64,000 bases of DNA, from the NCBI RefSeq assembly GCF_023169945.1, contig NZ_AP025591.1, positions 4,274,481-4,338,480 on the forward strand, in the 5' to 3' direction. The stretch's first letter is position 1, and the number at the start of each line of letters is the position of its first letter. A program made the translations under genes and the position numbers. Source of the DNA: Anaeromyxobacter oryzae. GTDB lineage: Bacteria > Myxococcota > Myxococcia > Myxococcales > Anaeromyxobacteraceae. Under the pieces are notes generated by a model. That model was given only the letters and a program-made list of their open reading frames with translations. It did not search any database and was not told the origin of the DNA. This document shows, piece after piece, positions 26,110 through 33,408 of this stretch.

Positions 26110-27387
26110 CTAGGCGAACCGTCGGACGAGCGCCTCGAGGTAGCGCGAGCGGACCTGCTCCGTCGCGAGGAGGCGCCGCGCGGGCGGGAGCTTCAGGATG
26201 GCGCCGAAGAAGGCGGCGAGCGCCCGGTGGCTCCAGAGGAGCCGGTTGTCGAAGAGCAGGTCCTGGAGCTTGCCCCGCTCGAGGGCCATGAGCACGGCCC
26301 GGTGCGCGCCGTCCATCGGGGTGAGCCGGCGCGGGCCGCGCTCTCGGAGCGAGAGCGCCTTCTCCCGGCAGGTCCGCACGCAGACGCCGCACCCGAGGCA
26401 GCGCGCCTCGTCGAGCCGTGCGACGGTGCGCCGGGGGCGCCGCGGATCGTTGGCCGAGACGGCGCTCATCGCCTCCACCGGGCAGACCCGCACGCACCGC
26501 TCGCAGCCGCTGCACGCCTCCGCGTCCACCACCGGGAGGAAGTGGGTGGTGTGGACGGGGTGCGCGGCGGCGAAGCGCCGGGCAGCGATCATCGCCTCGC
26601 AGCAGCACCCGCAGCAGTTGCAGATGAAGTTCACGCCCTCCCGCACGTTCTCGCCGAACTGCACGAGGTTCCGCTCGTGGGCCTGGTGCAAGAGCTCGAG
26701 CCCCTCGACGACGTCCACCTCCCGGGCGTGCCCGTGCCGGATGAGCGACCCGGCGGAGGTGTTGAAGGTCATGCAGATGTCCTGCGGCGCGTCGCAAGCA
26801 CGCCCCAGGTGAGCCATTTTGTGCCGGCAGTAGCAGAGACCGACGCCGCGGTGGGTCGCCGTCCGGATCACCTCGCTGGCGCGCTCGAAGTCGAGGACGT
26901 GGAGGGCGTTCTCCTCCGAGAGGGCCGGCTCGTGGACGAAGGTGCGGCCGAGCTGGGTCTCCCCGCCCACGAAGAGGGCGCGGACGAAGTCCTCCTCGAC
27001 GTTCAGGTACTGGTAGAAGAGCTCGGCGAGCGCCTTCTGGTCGACGTCCTCGCGCACCCGCATCATCGAGAACTCGAAGAAGCCGGCCATGGGCGGGGGC
27101 AGGACGTACTCGGTGCCGTCCTCGGTCTCCACGTCGACGAGGAGCGCCCGAGAGGCGAGCTGGTCGAGCGCCTGGCGCGCCTCCGTCTCGCTGGTCTTCC
27201 AGATGGACGCCGCCTTCGCCGCGTCGAACGGCTTGAGCGGGAGCACCGAGACGAGCGCGGCGTCTCGCTCGCTGAACAGGATCTTCAGGATCTGGAAGAG
27301 GCTCTCGGAGGGGGGCGCCCCCTGGGAACAGCGGTTGAGCCGCTCCGTGAGCCGGTCGTAGACGGACGGTGACGTTCGGTGCGCCAT
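26110..27387 (-). CDS. 4Fe-4S ferredoxin-type protein with winged-helix-like N-terminus
   Basis: 425 residues. The N-terminal 170 or so residues are helical and resemble a winged-helix domain (QILKILFSERDAALVSVLPLKPFDAAKAASIW). Two Cys clusters precede the ferredoxin part (GLCYCRHKMAHLGRACDAP; ICNCCGCCCEAM). Two classic 4Fe-4S motifs follow near residues 310-380: CSGCERCVRVCPVEA and CLGCGVCVRTCREKA. The C-terminal tail has hydrophobic helices. It is probably a soluble electron-transfer or redox-sensing protein. The closest description is 4Fe-4S dicluster protein of unknown substrate. Start at the ATG at 27387 (MAHRTSPSV). Confidence 0.85.
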   Translation of the reverse strand: MAHRTSPSVYDRLTERLNRCSQGAPPSESLFQILKILFSERDAALVSVLPLKPFDAAKAASIWKTSETEARQALDQLASRALLVDVETEDGTEYVLPPPMAGFFEFSMMRVREDVDQKALAELFYQYLNVEEDFVRALFVGGETQLGRTFVHEPALSEENALHVLDFERASEVIRTATHRGVGLCYCRHKMAHLGRACDAPQDICMTFNTSAGSLIRHGHAREVDVVEGLELLHQAHERNLVQFGENVREGVNFICNCCGCCCEAMIAARRFAAAHPVHTTHFLPVVDAEACSGCERCVRVCPVEAMSAVSANDPRRPRRTVARLDEARCLGCGVCVRTCREKALSLRERGPRRLTPMDGAHRAVLMALERGKLQDLLFDNRLLWSHRALAAFFGAILKLPPARRLLATEQVRSRYLEALVRRFA

Positions 27388-27615
27388 GACGGACGGTCGC
27401 GAAATCCCGCGGAACGCCCCGAGGCTACCTCGTTCTCCGCGCCGCGACGAGGGCTCGTGAGGAGGCCGCGCGCCGATCACTCCCCGGGCGGTGCGAGGAC
27501 GTGCGCACGGGGCTCCGGCCCCGGCGCGCATCCCGCCTCGCCCTTGGTCCTTGGCTCGAGCCCAGCGCCGCGAGGCGGCCTGGCCTGGAGCGCAACGCCT
27601 TCACGGAGGTGCCGT

Positions 27616-28182
27616 CTACCTGGAGCTGGTGGTGATCGGCTTGTCGAACGGTCGGTAGCCGAACTTCTGGCCGCCCACGCTGGCCTCCGCCATCACGCCG
27701 CCCTTCGCGAGGGTGAAGACGCTCACGCCCTCCACGTACTTCGCGTTCGCCGATGCCCCTGCGGCCGCGGCCACCGCGCTCACCTGGGCGGCCATGGTGA
27801 ACTCACCCTTCTTGAAGCTCGCCAGCGACTTCTCGGTCTCGAAGAAGATGACCTCGGTGTAGGACTGCCCGCCGAGCTGCAGACCGACCGTCAGCTGCGT
27901 GAGGGTGACCTCGCCGACGGGCATGCCCTTTTCGAACAGCACGCCCGTCCCGTGCGCGCCGCCGACGCCGATGGCGCCCTTCCCCACGGTGGGGAGCACG
28001 GCGTAGCCGGCCGCGCTGTCGAAGAGCCGGGTGAGGCCGGGATCGGCCCGCTCGAGCTCCACGATGGCCTGCCGAGCGTGCTTCACGGCCCGTTCGTCAT
28101 CCTTCGCGCTCTTCTGGTCGGCGAACGCAGGAGCGGGGCCCATCAGCGCAACGGCGACGAGCGTGCTCAGGATCTTCAGCAT
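27616..28182 (-). CDS. SYLF-domain lipid-binding protein (YSC84-related), secreted
   Basis: 188 residues. A signal peptide (MLKILSTLVAVALMGPAPAFA) precedes the SYLF core: VGKGAIGVGGAHGTGVLFEKG, VGLQLGGQSYTEVIFFE, and AKGGVMAEASVGGQKFGY at the end. In this family the domain binds phosphoinositide or other acidic lipids; bacterial members are exported and linked to envelope stress. A CAGGGAG site lies before the ATG. A tandem GCGAACGTCC repeat is found about 170 bases upstream (28351-28370). Confidence 0.92.
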   Translation of the reverse strand: MLKILSTLVAVALMGPAPAFADQKSAKDDERAVKHARQAIVELERADPGLTRLFDSAAGYAVLPTVGKGAIGVGGAHGTGVLFEKGMPVGEVTLTQLTVGLQLGGQSYTEVIFFETEKSLASFKKGEFTMAAQVSAVAAAAGASANAKYVEGVSVFTLAKGGVMAEASVGGQKFGYRPFDKPITTSSR

Positions 28183-28350
28183 GTGAACACTCCCTGCAGT
28201 GAAGTGACTCCGGGTTCTCGTGCCCGCGCGAGCGCCCGGGACCGAGTGCCTGCGCGCCGACACCGGCGCGGGCAGGCTGCGGGCACGGCTGGGATACACG
28301 GACCGTCGAAGCCCCGCCGCGCCATTCGGGCGCGTACCCCCACGTCACCG

Positions 28351-28379
28351 GCGAACGTCCGCGAACGTCCGCGGACGCC
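28351..28379. repeat. tandem 10-base repeat GCGAACGTCC
   Basis: Exact copies at 28351-28360 and 28361-28370, then a variant start (GCGGACGCC) at 28371. A 10-base period places the copies on one face of the helix, as for a regulator array. The unit resembles half of the GAACGTTCGCGAACG palindrome. It is upstream of the SYLF gene (minus) by about 170 bases. Confidence 0.45.
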
Positions 28380-28528
28380 CACGACGCGAACGCGGAGCGA
28401 GTCGGAGCGAGTCGGGCGACGGTGGAGCGAGCGCGTGGCGACCGATCGGAGCAAGGTTTCCTCACGGTCGAACCGCCTTCCCTGGGCCGCATTCTGGACC
28501 CGAGCCTCCGTCCGAGAGGGTCCACCGC

Positions 28529-28758
28529 ATGCCGACGCGCTCGACACCATCCCGAGACGCCCGCCCGCCGCGTCCGCTCGACCGCGTGCGCGCCACCCGC
28601 CCGCCGGCCTCGGCGTACGAGCGCCGGCCCCACCTGGCGCAGGTCGTCGCGCTCGTGCGGGCGACCACCGGCGTCGACTTCGGCGAGCACAAGCCCTCGG
28701 ATCGACGTTCACCGTCACGCTTCCGTGGCACGTCGCCCCCGGTCCCACCGCCGGGTAG
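28529..28758 (+). pseudogene. internal-deletion remnant of a CheR/histidine-kinase fusion gene
   Basis: Reading from the ATG at 28529, frame 1 gives HLAQVVALVRATTGVDFGEHKPS, the start of a CheR methyltransferase domain (compare VVGRATGHDFSRYK in the intact protein at 33731-37459). Near 28698 the homology stops, and another frame continues with GSTFTVTLPWHVAPG and a stop at 28758. That is the conserved end of a histidine-kinase ATPase domain. The middle (CheR body, PAS, kinase, probably over 2.5 kb) is missing and the two ends are out of frame. Remnant status is inferred from these two short matches. Confidence 0.6.
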
Positions 28759-28785
28759 GCGCGGCTGGACGCACGCCTTCGCGGC

Positions 28786-28815
28786 TAACGTTCACGCCGG
28801 CGCCCCCGAACGTTC
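28786..28815. promoter_or_regulatory. paired AACGTTC sites upstream of the sigma-54 activator
   Basis: TAACGTTC (28786-28793) and GAACGTTC (28808-28815) have centres 22 bases apart, about two helical turns. They match the left half of the 26086 and 30733 palindromes. Lying 100-130 bases before the activator gene, they would allow autoregulation. I found no convincing sigma-54 -24/-12 site here. Confidence 0.4.
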
Positions 28816-28914
28816 GCCGGGCGCGCAGGCAGGCTGCGGTTACGATCCAGGCAGCCGCGCGGACAGCTGACACACCACCAGCCGCTCTTCTCCCGCGCGG
28901 AGCAGAAGGGCGCC

Positions 28915-30228
28915 ATGACCGGAACAATCCGGCTGCGACCAGGGACGCTCCCGCCAGCGCTCCTGCTCCCCTTTCCCCACCCAGGAACCGGCCCCGCGCA
29001 GAGCCGCCCGATCCCACGCGAGGGCCTCGTACTCGGGCGTGGAGAGGCGGTGTTCGACCAGCCGTTCGGCGATCCCGCCATGTCTCCCCGGCATGCTGAG
29101 GTCCGCTTCCAGGGCGCGCACGCCGTGGTGCACGATCTCGGCAGCGCCGCTGGCACCCGCCTCAACGGCGTCCCCGTGCGCGAGTCGCACACGCTGGCCG
29201 AGGGAGACGTGCTCCGCCTCGGCGATACCATGTTCGTCTACACGAGCACCGAGCCACCTCCCGCGGCCGACGAGCCGCGGAGCGCCACGGAGCCGGAGCT
29301 GACGGGCGCGACCGCGTCCATCGAGGCCGTCCGGCGCAGCATCGCCGCCGTCGCCCCCCATCCGCGAACGGTGGTGGTCACCGGTGAGACCGGCACGGGA
29401 AAGGAGATCGTGGCCCGCCTGCTCCACCGCCACAGCGGCCGGTCCGGGCCGTTCGTGGCGGTCAACTGCGGTGGGTTCACCGAGGGCTTGCTCGCGAGCG
29501 AGCTCTTCGGTCACGTGCGCGGAGCCTTCACCGGCGCCGTCGCGGAGCAGCAGGGTCTCTTCCGCGCCGCGCGCGGTGGGACGCTGCTCCTCGACGAGGC
29601 GAGCGACATCCCGCTGGCCTTCCAACCGACGCTCCTGCGCGTGCTCGAGACCTGGCAGGTGCGCCCGGTGGGCAGCTCGCGCGACGTCCCGGTGGACGTG
29701 CGCGTGGTCGCCGCGAGCAACCGCGAGCTCGTCAGCCTGGTGCAGCAAGGCCTGTTCCGCGCCGATCTCTATGCTCGGCTGGCGCAGTGGAACATCCGCC
29801 TGCCGCCGCTGCGCGACCGTCGCGAGGACATCCCGGCGCTCTCCCGCGCCCTGCTGGCGCAGCTCGGCGCGGAGGGGCGGGCCCTGACGCCGGATCTCGA
29901 GGAGGCGCTGCTCGTTCATCCCTGGCCGCTCAACGTTCGCGGGCTCTCGAACGTGCTTTCCATCGCGGTGATCGCCACTCCGGCCGGACAGCCGCTCGCG
30001 CTCGGCCCGGAGGTGCTCGCGGCGCTGGAGGACAACCGCATCGAACGCTCGGTGCTCCCTCCGGCGGCGCCCCCGGTCGAGCTCGACCGGGCTCGCCTGG
30101 AGGAGCTGCTCCGGCGATTCGGCGGCCGGGTGGCCGAGCTGGCGCGCCACGTCGGGGTCTCGCGGCCCAAGCTGTACCGGCTGCTCTGGTCGGCGGAGCT
30201 CGACCCGGCCTGCTTCCGCCGTCGGTGA
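28915..30228 (+). CDS. FHA-domain sigma-54-dependent transcriptional activator
   Basis: 437 residues. The FHA domain spans about 35-108 (VLGRGE, SPRHAEVRF, TRLNG). The AAA+ domain has Walker A GETGTGKE at 157-164, the sigma-54 contact loop GAFTGA at 203-208, Walker B LLLDEA at about 224-229, and later RRED-type residues. The Fis-type helix-turn-helix is at the end (GGRVAELARHVGVSRPKLYRLL). All elements for sigma-54 activation are intact. FHA domains read phosphothreonine, so a Ser/Thr kinase may be upstream in the signal. FHA-type activators are known in Myxococcus. It lies between two genes or pairs carrying the matching palindrome. The minus-strand neighbour overlaps its last 313 bases. Confidence 0.92.
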   Translation: MTGTIRLRPGTLPPALLLPFPHPGTGPAQSRPIPREGLVLGRGEAVFDQPFGDPAMSPRHAEVRFQGAHAVVHDLGSAAGTRLNGVPVRESHTLAEGDVLRLGDTMFVYTSTEPPPAADEPRSATEPELTGATASIEAVRRSIAAVAPHPRTVVVTGETGTGKEIVARLLHRHSGRSGPFVAVNCGGFTEGLLASELFGHVRGAFTGAVAEQQGLFRAARGGTLLLDEASDIPLAFQPTLLRVLETWQVRPVGSSRDVPVDVRVVAASNRELVSLVQQGLFRADLYARLAQWNIRLPPLRDRREDIPALSRALLAQLGAEGRALTPDLEEALLVHPWPLNVRGLSNVLSIAVIATPAGQPLALGPEVLAALEDNRIERSVLPPAAPPVELDRARLEELLRRFGGRVAELARHVGVSRPKLYRLLWSAELDPACFRRR

Positions 30229-30572
30229 AGGCTCAGGCTACGGCCTGTGATGCCTCCGTGCTGCCAGTGGCGGTAGCGGCCGGGTTCGTGCCGGATGAGC
30301 GCCGTCGGGACGAGCCCCGGGCGGACGTGGCGCCACGTACCGCGGTGATCACGAGCGCGGTACCAGCTCCCGTCGCGCTGGACCCAGTAGTCGCCGCCGA
30401 TGAAGAAGACCTCCTCGTCGAAGTCCTGGACGACGCGGACCCCGGGCTGAACCTCGATCAAGGGCGGAAGGACGGCCGGGAAGCCCATCCGAAGTCGAGC
30501 GCGGACGGGTCGCGCGGTCGACGTGATCAGCAGCGCCAGGATGCCGATGGCCAGCAAGAGCGGCTCGATCAT
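29916..30572 (-). CDS. envelope protein paralogous to the one at 30932, with read-through tail
   Basis: 218 residues as read. MIEPLLLAIGILALLITSTARP is a signal/anchor helix. The core (residues about 30-105) resembles its plus-strand neighbour: LPPLIEVQPGVRVVQDFDEEVFFIGGDYWVQRDGSWYRARDHRGTWRHV...PGRYRHWQHGG. The rest, about 110 residues, is serine/arginine-rich and lies antisense to the end of the sigma-54 activator gene, with no counterpart in the paralogue. The natural stop is probably lost through a frameshift around 30230-30270: stops occur in the neighbouring frames there. Function unknown. The ATG at 30572 follows a sigma-54-like promoter. Confidence 0.6.
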   Translation of the reverse strand: MIEPLLLAIGILALLITSTARPVRARLRMGFPAVLPPLIEVQPGVRVVQDFDEEVFFIGGDYWVQRDGSWYRARDHRGTWRHVRPGLVPTALIRHEPGRYRHWQHGGITGRSLSLHRRRKQAGSSSADQSSRYSLGRETPTWRASSATRPPNRRSSSSRRARSSSTGGAAGGSTERSMRLSSSAASTSGPSASGCPAGVAITAMESTFESPRTLSGQG

Positions 30573-30644
30573 GGGATGGGTCCGCGGACCTGCCAGAGGC
30601 GGAAGTGGAGGGTGTGTGTTCGGGAAGCTTCGATCCGTCGCTGG

Positions 30645-30660
30645 AGCACCCGCCGTGCCC
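30645..30660 (-). promoter_or_regulatory. sigma-54-like promoter of the minus-strand envelope gene
   Basis: The minus strand reads GGGCACGGCGGGTGCT, with GG and GC 12 bases apart as in copy 1. The predicted start is near 30634, giving a leader of about 62 bases to the ATG at 30572. Confidence 0.6.
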
Positions 30661-30732
30661 GCCGCGTCGCCCAGGCAACCGTCCGATACTCCAGCCGCCC
30701 AGGTCGCCGGCTGGACGGCGAGCGTCGTCGGT

Positions 30733-30747
30733 GAACGTTCGCGAACG
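30733..30747. promoter_or_regulatory. palindromic putative activator site, shared by divergent genes
   Basis: GAACGTTCGCGAACG, identical to 26086-26100. Its centre is about 107 bases upstream of the minus-strand start site and about 173 bases upstream of the plus-strand one. Confidence 0.55.
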
Positions 30748-30888
30748 GTTCCCCTCACTCCACCGGCGCCTGTGTCGTCCTTCGAAGGTCGGTGCGGACG
30801 GGCGCCACGAGGCGCGGAGCGCTGGAGGAGCGCGAGCCAGACGGAGGCGGAATCACCTGGACCGCCGAAGACGCGGCGCGGGGACGGC

Positions 30889-30904
30889 TGGCGCGATGCG
30901 TGCA
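30889..30904 (+). promoter_or_regulatory. sigma-54-like promoter of the plus-strand envelope lipoprotein gene
   Basis: TGGCGCGATGCGTGCA, with TGG at -24 and TGCA at -12 exactly 12 bases apart. The predicted start is near 30915, just before AAAGGAGG, and the ATG follows at 30932. Two positions differ from consensus. Confidence 0.5.
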
Positions 30905-30931
30905 GTCCTCACGGATCAAAGGAGGTACTTC

Positions 30932-31339
30932 ATGAGGACATTCGTGTGCATTCTCGTCGCGGTCGCGCTCGGTGGGTGTTACGCGACGTCTCGAGAAGAA
31001 GAACGGAGGGGCGAAGAACGGAGGGGCGGGGAGGCTTCCTTCACGCTGAGCCTACCTGCAGAGCTGCCGCCGCTCGTCGTCGTGCAGCCCGGCGTCAGCG
31101 TCGCCCGCGACATGGACCACGAGATCTTCTACGCGGACGGCTACTACTGGGCGCGCCAGGATCAGACGTGGTTCCGCGCACGCGACCACCGCGGCAGCTG
31201 GGAGCGGGTCGAACCCCGCTACGTCCCGGCCGCGCTCGTGCAGTCCCCGCCTGGCCGTTACCGGCACTACCGAGGGGATGGGGACCAGCGGAGCGACGAG
31301 GAACACGGGCACGACGGGCACGGCGGCGATCGCGATTAG
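30932..31339 (+). CDS. small envelope lipoprotein, paralogue of 29916-30572
   Basis: 135 residues. Lipobox ALGGC after a short signal (MRTFVCILVAVALGGC). A charged segment with EERRGEERRGGE follows, then the conserved core LPPLVVVQPGVSVARDMDHEIFYADGYYWARQDQTWFRARDHRGSWERV and PGRYRHYRG. The end is rich in His, Asp and Gly. The core (two aromatic hairpins with W-x-x-x and PGRYRHY) resembles WXXGXW-type exported proteins, but I cannot name a family with certainty. A strong AAAGGAGG site precedes the ATG. The minus-strand paralogue lacks the lipobox. Confidence 0.78.
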   Translation: MRTFVCILVAVALGGCYATSREEERRGEERRGGEASFTLSLPAELPPLVVVQPGVSVARDMDHEIFYADGYYWARQDQTWFRARDHRGSWERVEPRYVPAALVQSPPGRYRHYRGDGDQRSDEEHGHDGHGGDRD

Positions 31340-31409
31340 GGGCGGCCACGAGCACCGTTCGCACAGCCCGCAAGCTCGTGCGGTGCTCGGAGAACCGCTC
31401 CAGAACACT

Positions 31410-32549
31410 TCACAGTGCCTCGGCTACGAAGCGCCACAGCTCCTCGAACTCGCGCCGGCCGAAGGCCGCGCCCGACTTGAAGAGCGTCGTGTTCCAGCGC
31501 CACTCGAAGTGGCCGACGACGTCCAGGTGGTCGGCGAGCACGATGCGCGCGGCGCGGCCGGCGAGCGTCTGGGATGAGGCAGGTACGATGCCGTCGTTGG
31601 CGCGCGGAGCATCCTCCACCGCCTCGCGCTCGGTCCCGGGCGCACACGCGGCGAGCCAGGGACCCTTGGGGAAGCTCTGGGGCCGGAAGTCGCTGCGCGC
31701 TGCGCAGGCATAGCAGAGGGCATACACCGCGCGGCGGTCGAGGGCGTCGAGGCCCCCTCGCGTGAAGGAGGGTCTCGGGGCGACGGTCACGATCTCCACC
31801 AGCCGCCCCGCGTGGTCGCCGAGGCGCCTGTTGAGCGTCGCCATCCGCTCGGGCGCGAGGTCACGCAGGATCCGGTTGTCGGACATGACCATCCCGCGGA
31901 AGCGCTCGATCTCGCGCGCCGTCTCCTCGTCCATGCCGGAAAGGAGATCGATGACCGGCCCGTTCATGCTGGGCCGCGGCCTCACCGCCTGGAAGAGGGT
32001 GTAGGCCAGGCCGATCCCGGGCAGCCCGAGCCGCCGGGTCACCCGCCCGGCGTTGGCCATGATGGTCGCCACCGACATCCCTTCCAGCACCAGGCGGGGA
32101 AGGCCGCGCACGAAGCTCTTCGCGATGGGCGTGCCGTGGTGAGGTGCCGACAGCGTCACCACCGTGCCGAGGTGCCGCAGGAGCTGCGTTCGCAGCCTGC
32201 GGTCTTCTCCACGGAAGCGGTAGCGCGGATTCGCGAGCAGCCGCGCGTCGAGGCCGCCGGTCGAGTGGCCGACGATGTGGATACGCGGGCCCCGTCCCGT
32301 CGACTCGCCGCGCAGGAGCGCGCCGCCCAGGCGCTGCAGGACCGCGTCCTGCAGGGTCCGCACGCGCGCTTCGAGCGAACCCATGGGCGGCGGCTCGTGC
32401 ACGTGGATGCGCCCGCTCAGCTCCGGCCGCGCTGCCACCATCGCCTTGATGACGTGGTCGAAATAGATGATGTGCGGCTTCCCCTCGCGGCCAAAGGAGC
32501 CGAAGCCGAAGAAGCCTGGTACGAGGATCACCTGGTCCGTGGCGCGCAC
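31410..32549 (-). CDS. alpha/beta-hydrolase (lipase/esterase-type)
   Basis: 379 residues. It opens with VILVPGFFGFGSFG, a hydrolase start typical of triacylglycerol-lipase-like enzymes; the nucleophile elbow GHSTGG lies near residue 95 and TLSAPHHGTP near 130. The catalytic acid is not obvious; the His may be in ADHLDVVGHFEWRW, near residue 345. There is no signal peptide, so it is probably cytosolic. It is convergent with the envelope lipoprotein gene. Confidence 0.85.
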   Translation of the reverse strand: MRATDQVILVPGFFGFGSFGREGKPHIIYFDHVIKAMVAARPELSGRIHVHEPPPMGSLEARVRTLQDAVLQRLGGALLRGESTGRGPRIHIVGHSTGGLDARLLANPRYRFRGEDRRLRTQLLRHLGTVVTLSAPHHGTPIAKSFVRGLPRLVLEGMSVATIMANAGRVTRRLGLPGIGLAYTLFQAVRPRPSMNGPVIDLLSGMDEETAREIERFRGMVMSDNRILRDLAPERMATLNRRLGDHAGRLVEIVTVAPRPSFTRGGLDALDRRAVYALCYACAARSDFRPQSFPKGPWLAACAPGTEREAVEDAPRANDGIVPASSQTLAGRAARIVLADHLDVVGHFEWRWNTTLFKSGAAFGRREFEELWRFVAEAL

Positions 32550-32579
32550 CGCTGGAGTATCACCCGTGCGGCCACTTCA

Positions 32580-32876
32580 CTAATGGTGGCGAGGCGGGGA
32601 TCCGGGAAGGGCCGAGACGGCCGCGTCCGCTCCCGCGTTCTCCTTCAGCGCCGCGGCGAACGCGGCCTTCGCCGCGGCCGTCGCTTCGCGGATCGCCTGC
32701 GGCATGCGCGAGGCGGCCTCCCTCGAGTCATCCACCGCGCCAGTGAGGCGCCGCCGCGTCTCAGCGCCGGCGCGCGGTGCGAACAGCACGGCTGCGGCGC
32801 CTCCGACCAGCGCGCCTCCGACGAAGGCGAGGAACACCTTGAGACCTCCGCTTCCGGAATGCTCTGTCTCCGTCAT
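32580..32876 (-). CDS. YtxH-domain small membrane protein
   Basis: 98 residues. One helix with small residues (KVFLAFVGGALVGGAAAVLFAPRAGAETRRRL) has the YtxH signature, with glycines, an FAP and an E-T-R-R end. The remainder is an amphipathic helix with Ala and Lys. The family occurs in general-stress operons in many bacteria. The start overlaps the stop of the DUF948-like gene by four bases (ATGA). Confidence 0.85.
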   Translation of the reverse strand: MTETEHSGSGGLKVFLAFVGGALVGGAAAVLFAPRAGAETRRRLTGAVDDSREAASRMPQAIREATAAAKAAFAAALKENAGADAAVSALPGSPPRHH

Positions 32877-33316
32877 GGCATGGCCTGCTTTCCTGGTTCG
32901 GCGTGCACTGCTCTGGTTTCGACCGGGGCGACCTGCAGCGGCCCAGGTGTCACCCCCTCCCGATCCTCCCGGAAGGCGTGGATCGCCGCTGCGACCGCCG
33001 GGCCCACCGCCGCGCCGACGGCCGACGCGACGCGGAGGGTATCCCGCAGCTGGCTCACCATCCGGCTCACGTCCGCGACGCCGTCCACGAGCTGCTCGAT
33101 CCGGCCGCCCTCCTGCAGCCGCACGACCAGCGCATCGATCCTCCCGGCAGCGACGACGGTCGCGGCCAGAGCCTCGTCGAGCCGCGCTCCGGATCGCCGG
33201 AGCGTCTCGTCCATCGCGCGCAGCGTCGCCCGCAACTGGACGAGCACCGGGATGGCGGCGCCGACCAGGACGGCCCCGAGGACCAGCAGCGCCGTCCCCC
33301 AGCTCTCCGTCGTCAC
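32873..33316 (-). CDS. DUF948-like membrane-anchored protein
   Basis: 147 residues. An N-terminal helix (GTALLVLGAVLVGAAIPVLVQL) is followed by a long amphipathic region (RATLRAMDETLRRSGARLDEALAA) that looks like a coiled coil, then hydrophobic Ala-Val segments. It resembles DUF948 proteins, which often pair with YtxH genes. The four-base overlap with the YtxH gene confirms the pair. Function unknown, probably envelope stress. Confidence 0.8.
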   Translation of the reverse strand: MTTESWGTALLVLGAVLVGAAIPVLVQLRATLRAMDETLRRSGARLDEALAATVVAAGRIDALVVRLQEGGRIEQLVDGVADVSRMVSQLRDTLRVASAVGAAVGPAVAAAIHAFREDREGVTPGPLQVAPVETRAVHAEPGKQAMP

Positions 33317-33408
33317 ACGACCTCCGTCCGCGCTTCGCCAGCGCTCGTCTCGGCGGCGCGGCAGCTTCGTGCTCTAGCAGGGCTCGCGCAATTTCGTTGC
33401 GCGTGCGG

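Larger units (their letters stand above)
30639..30750. repeat. promoter module, copy 2 (between two paralogous envelope genes)
   Basis: Matches 25991-26103 in order and spacing: sigma-54-like site, GGCAACCGTCCGA and GAACGTTCGCGAACG. It serves the minus gene at 30572, and the palindrome also lies about 173 bases upstream of the predicted start of the plus-strand gene at 30932. Confidence 0.75.
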
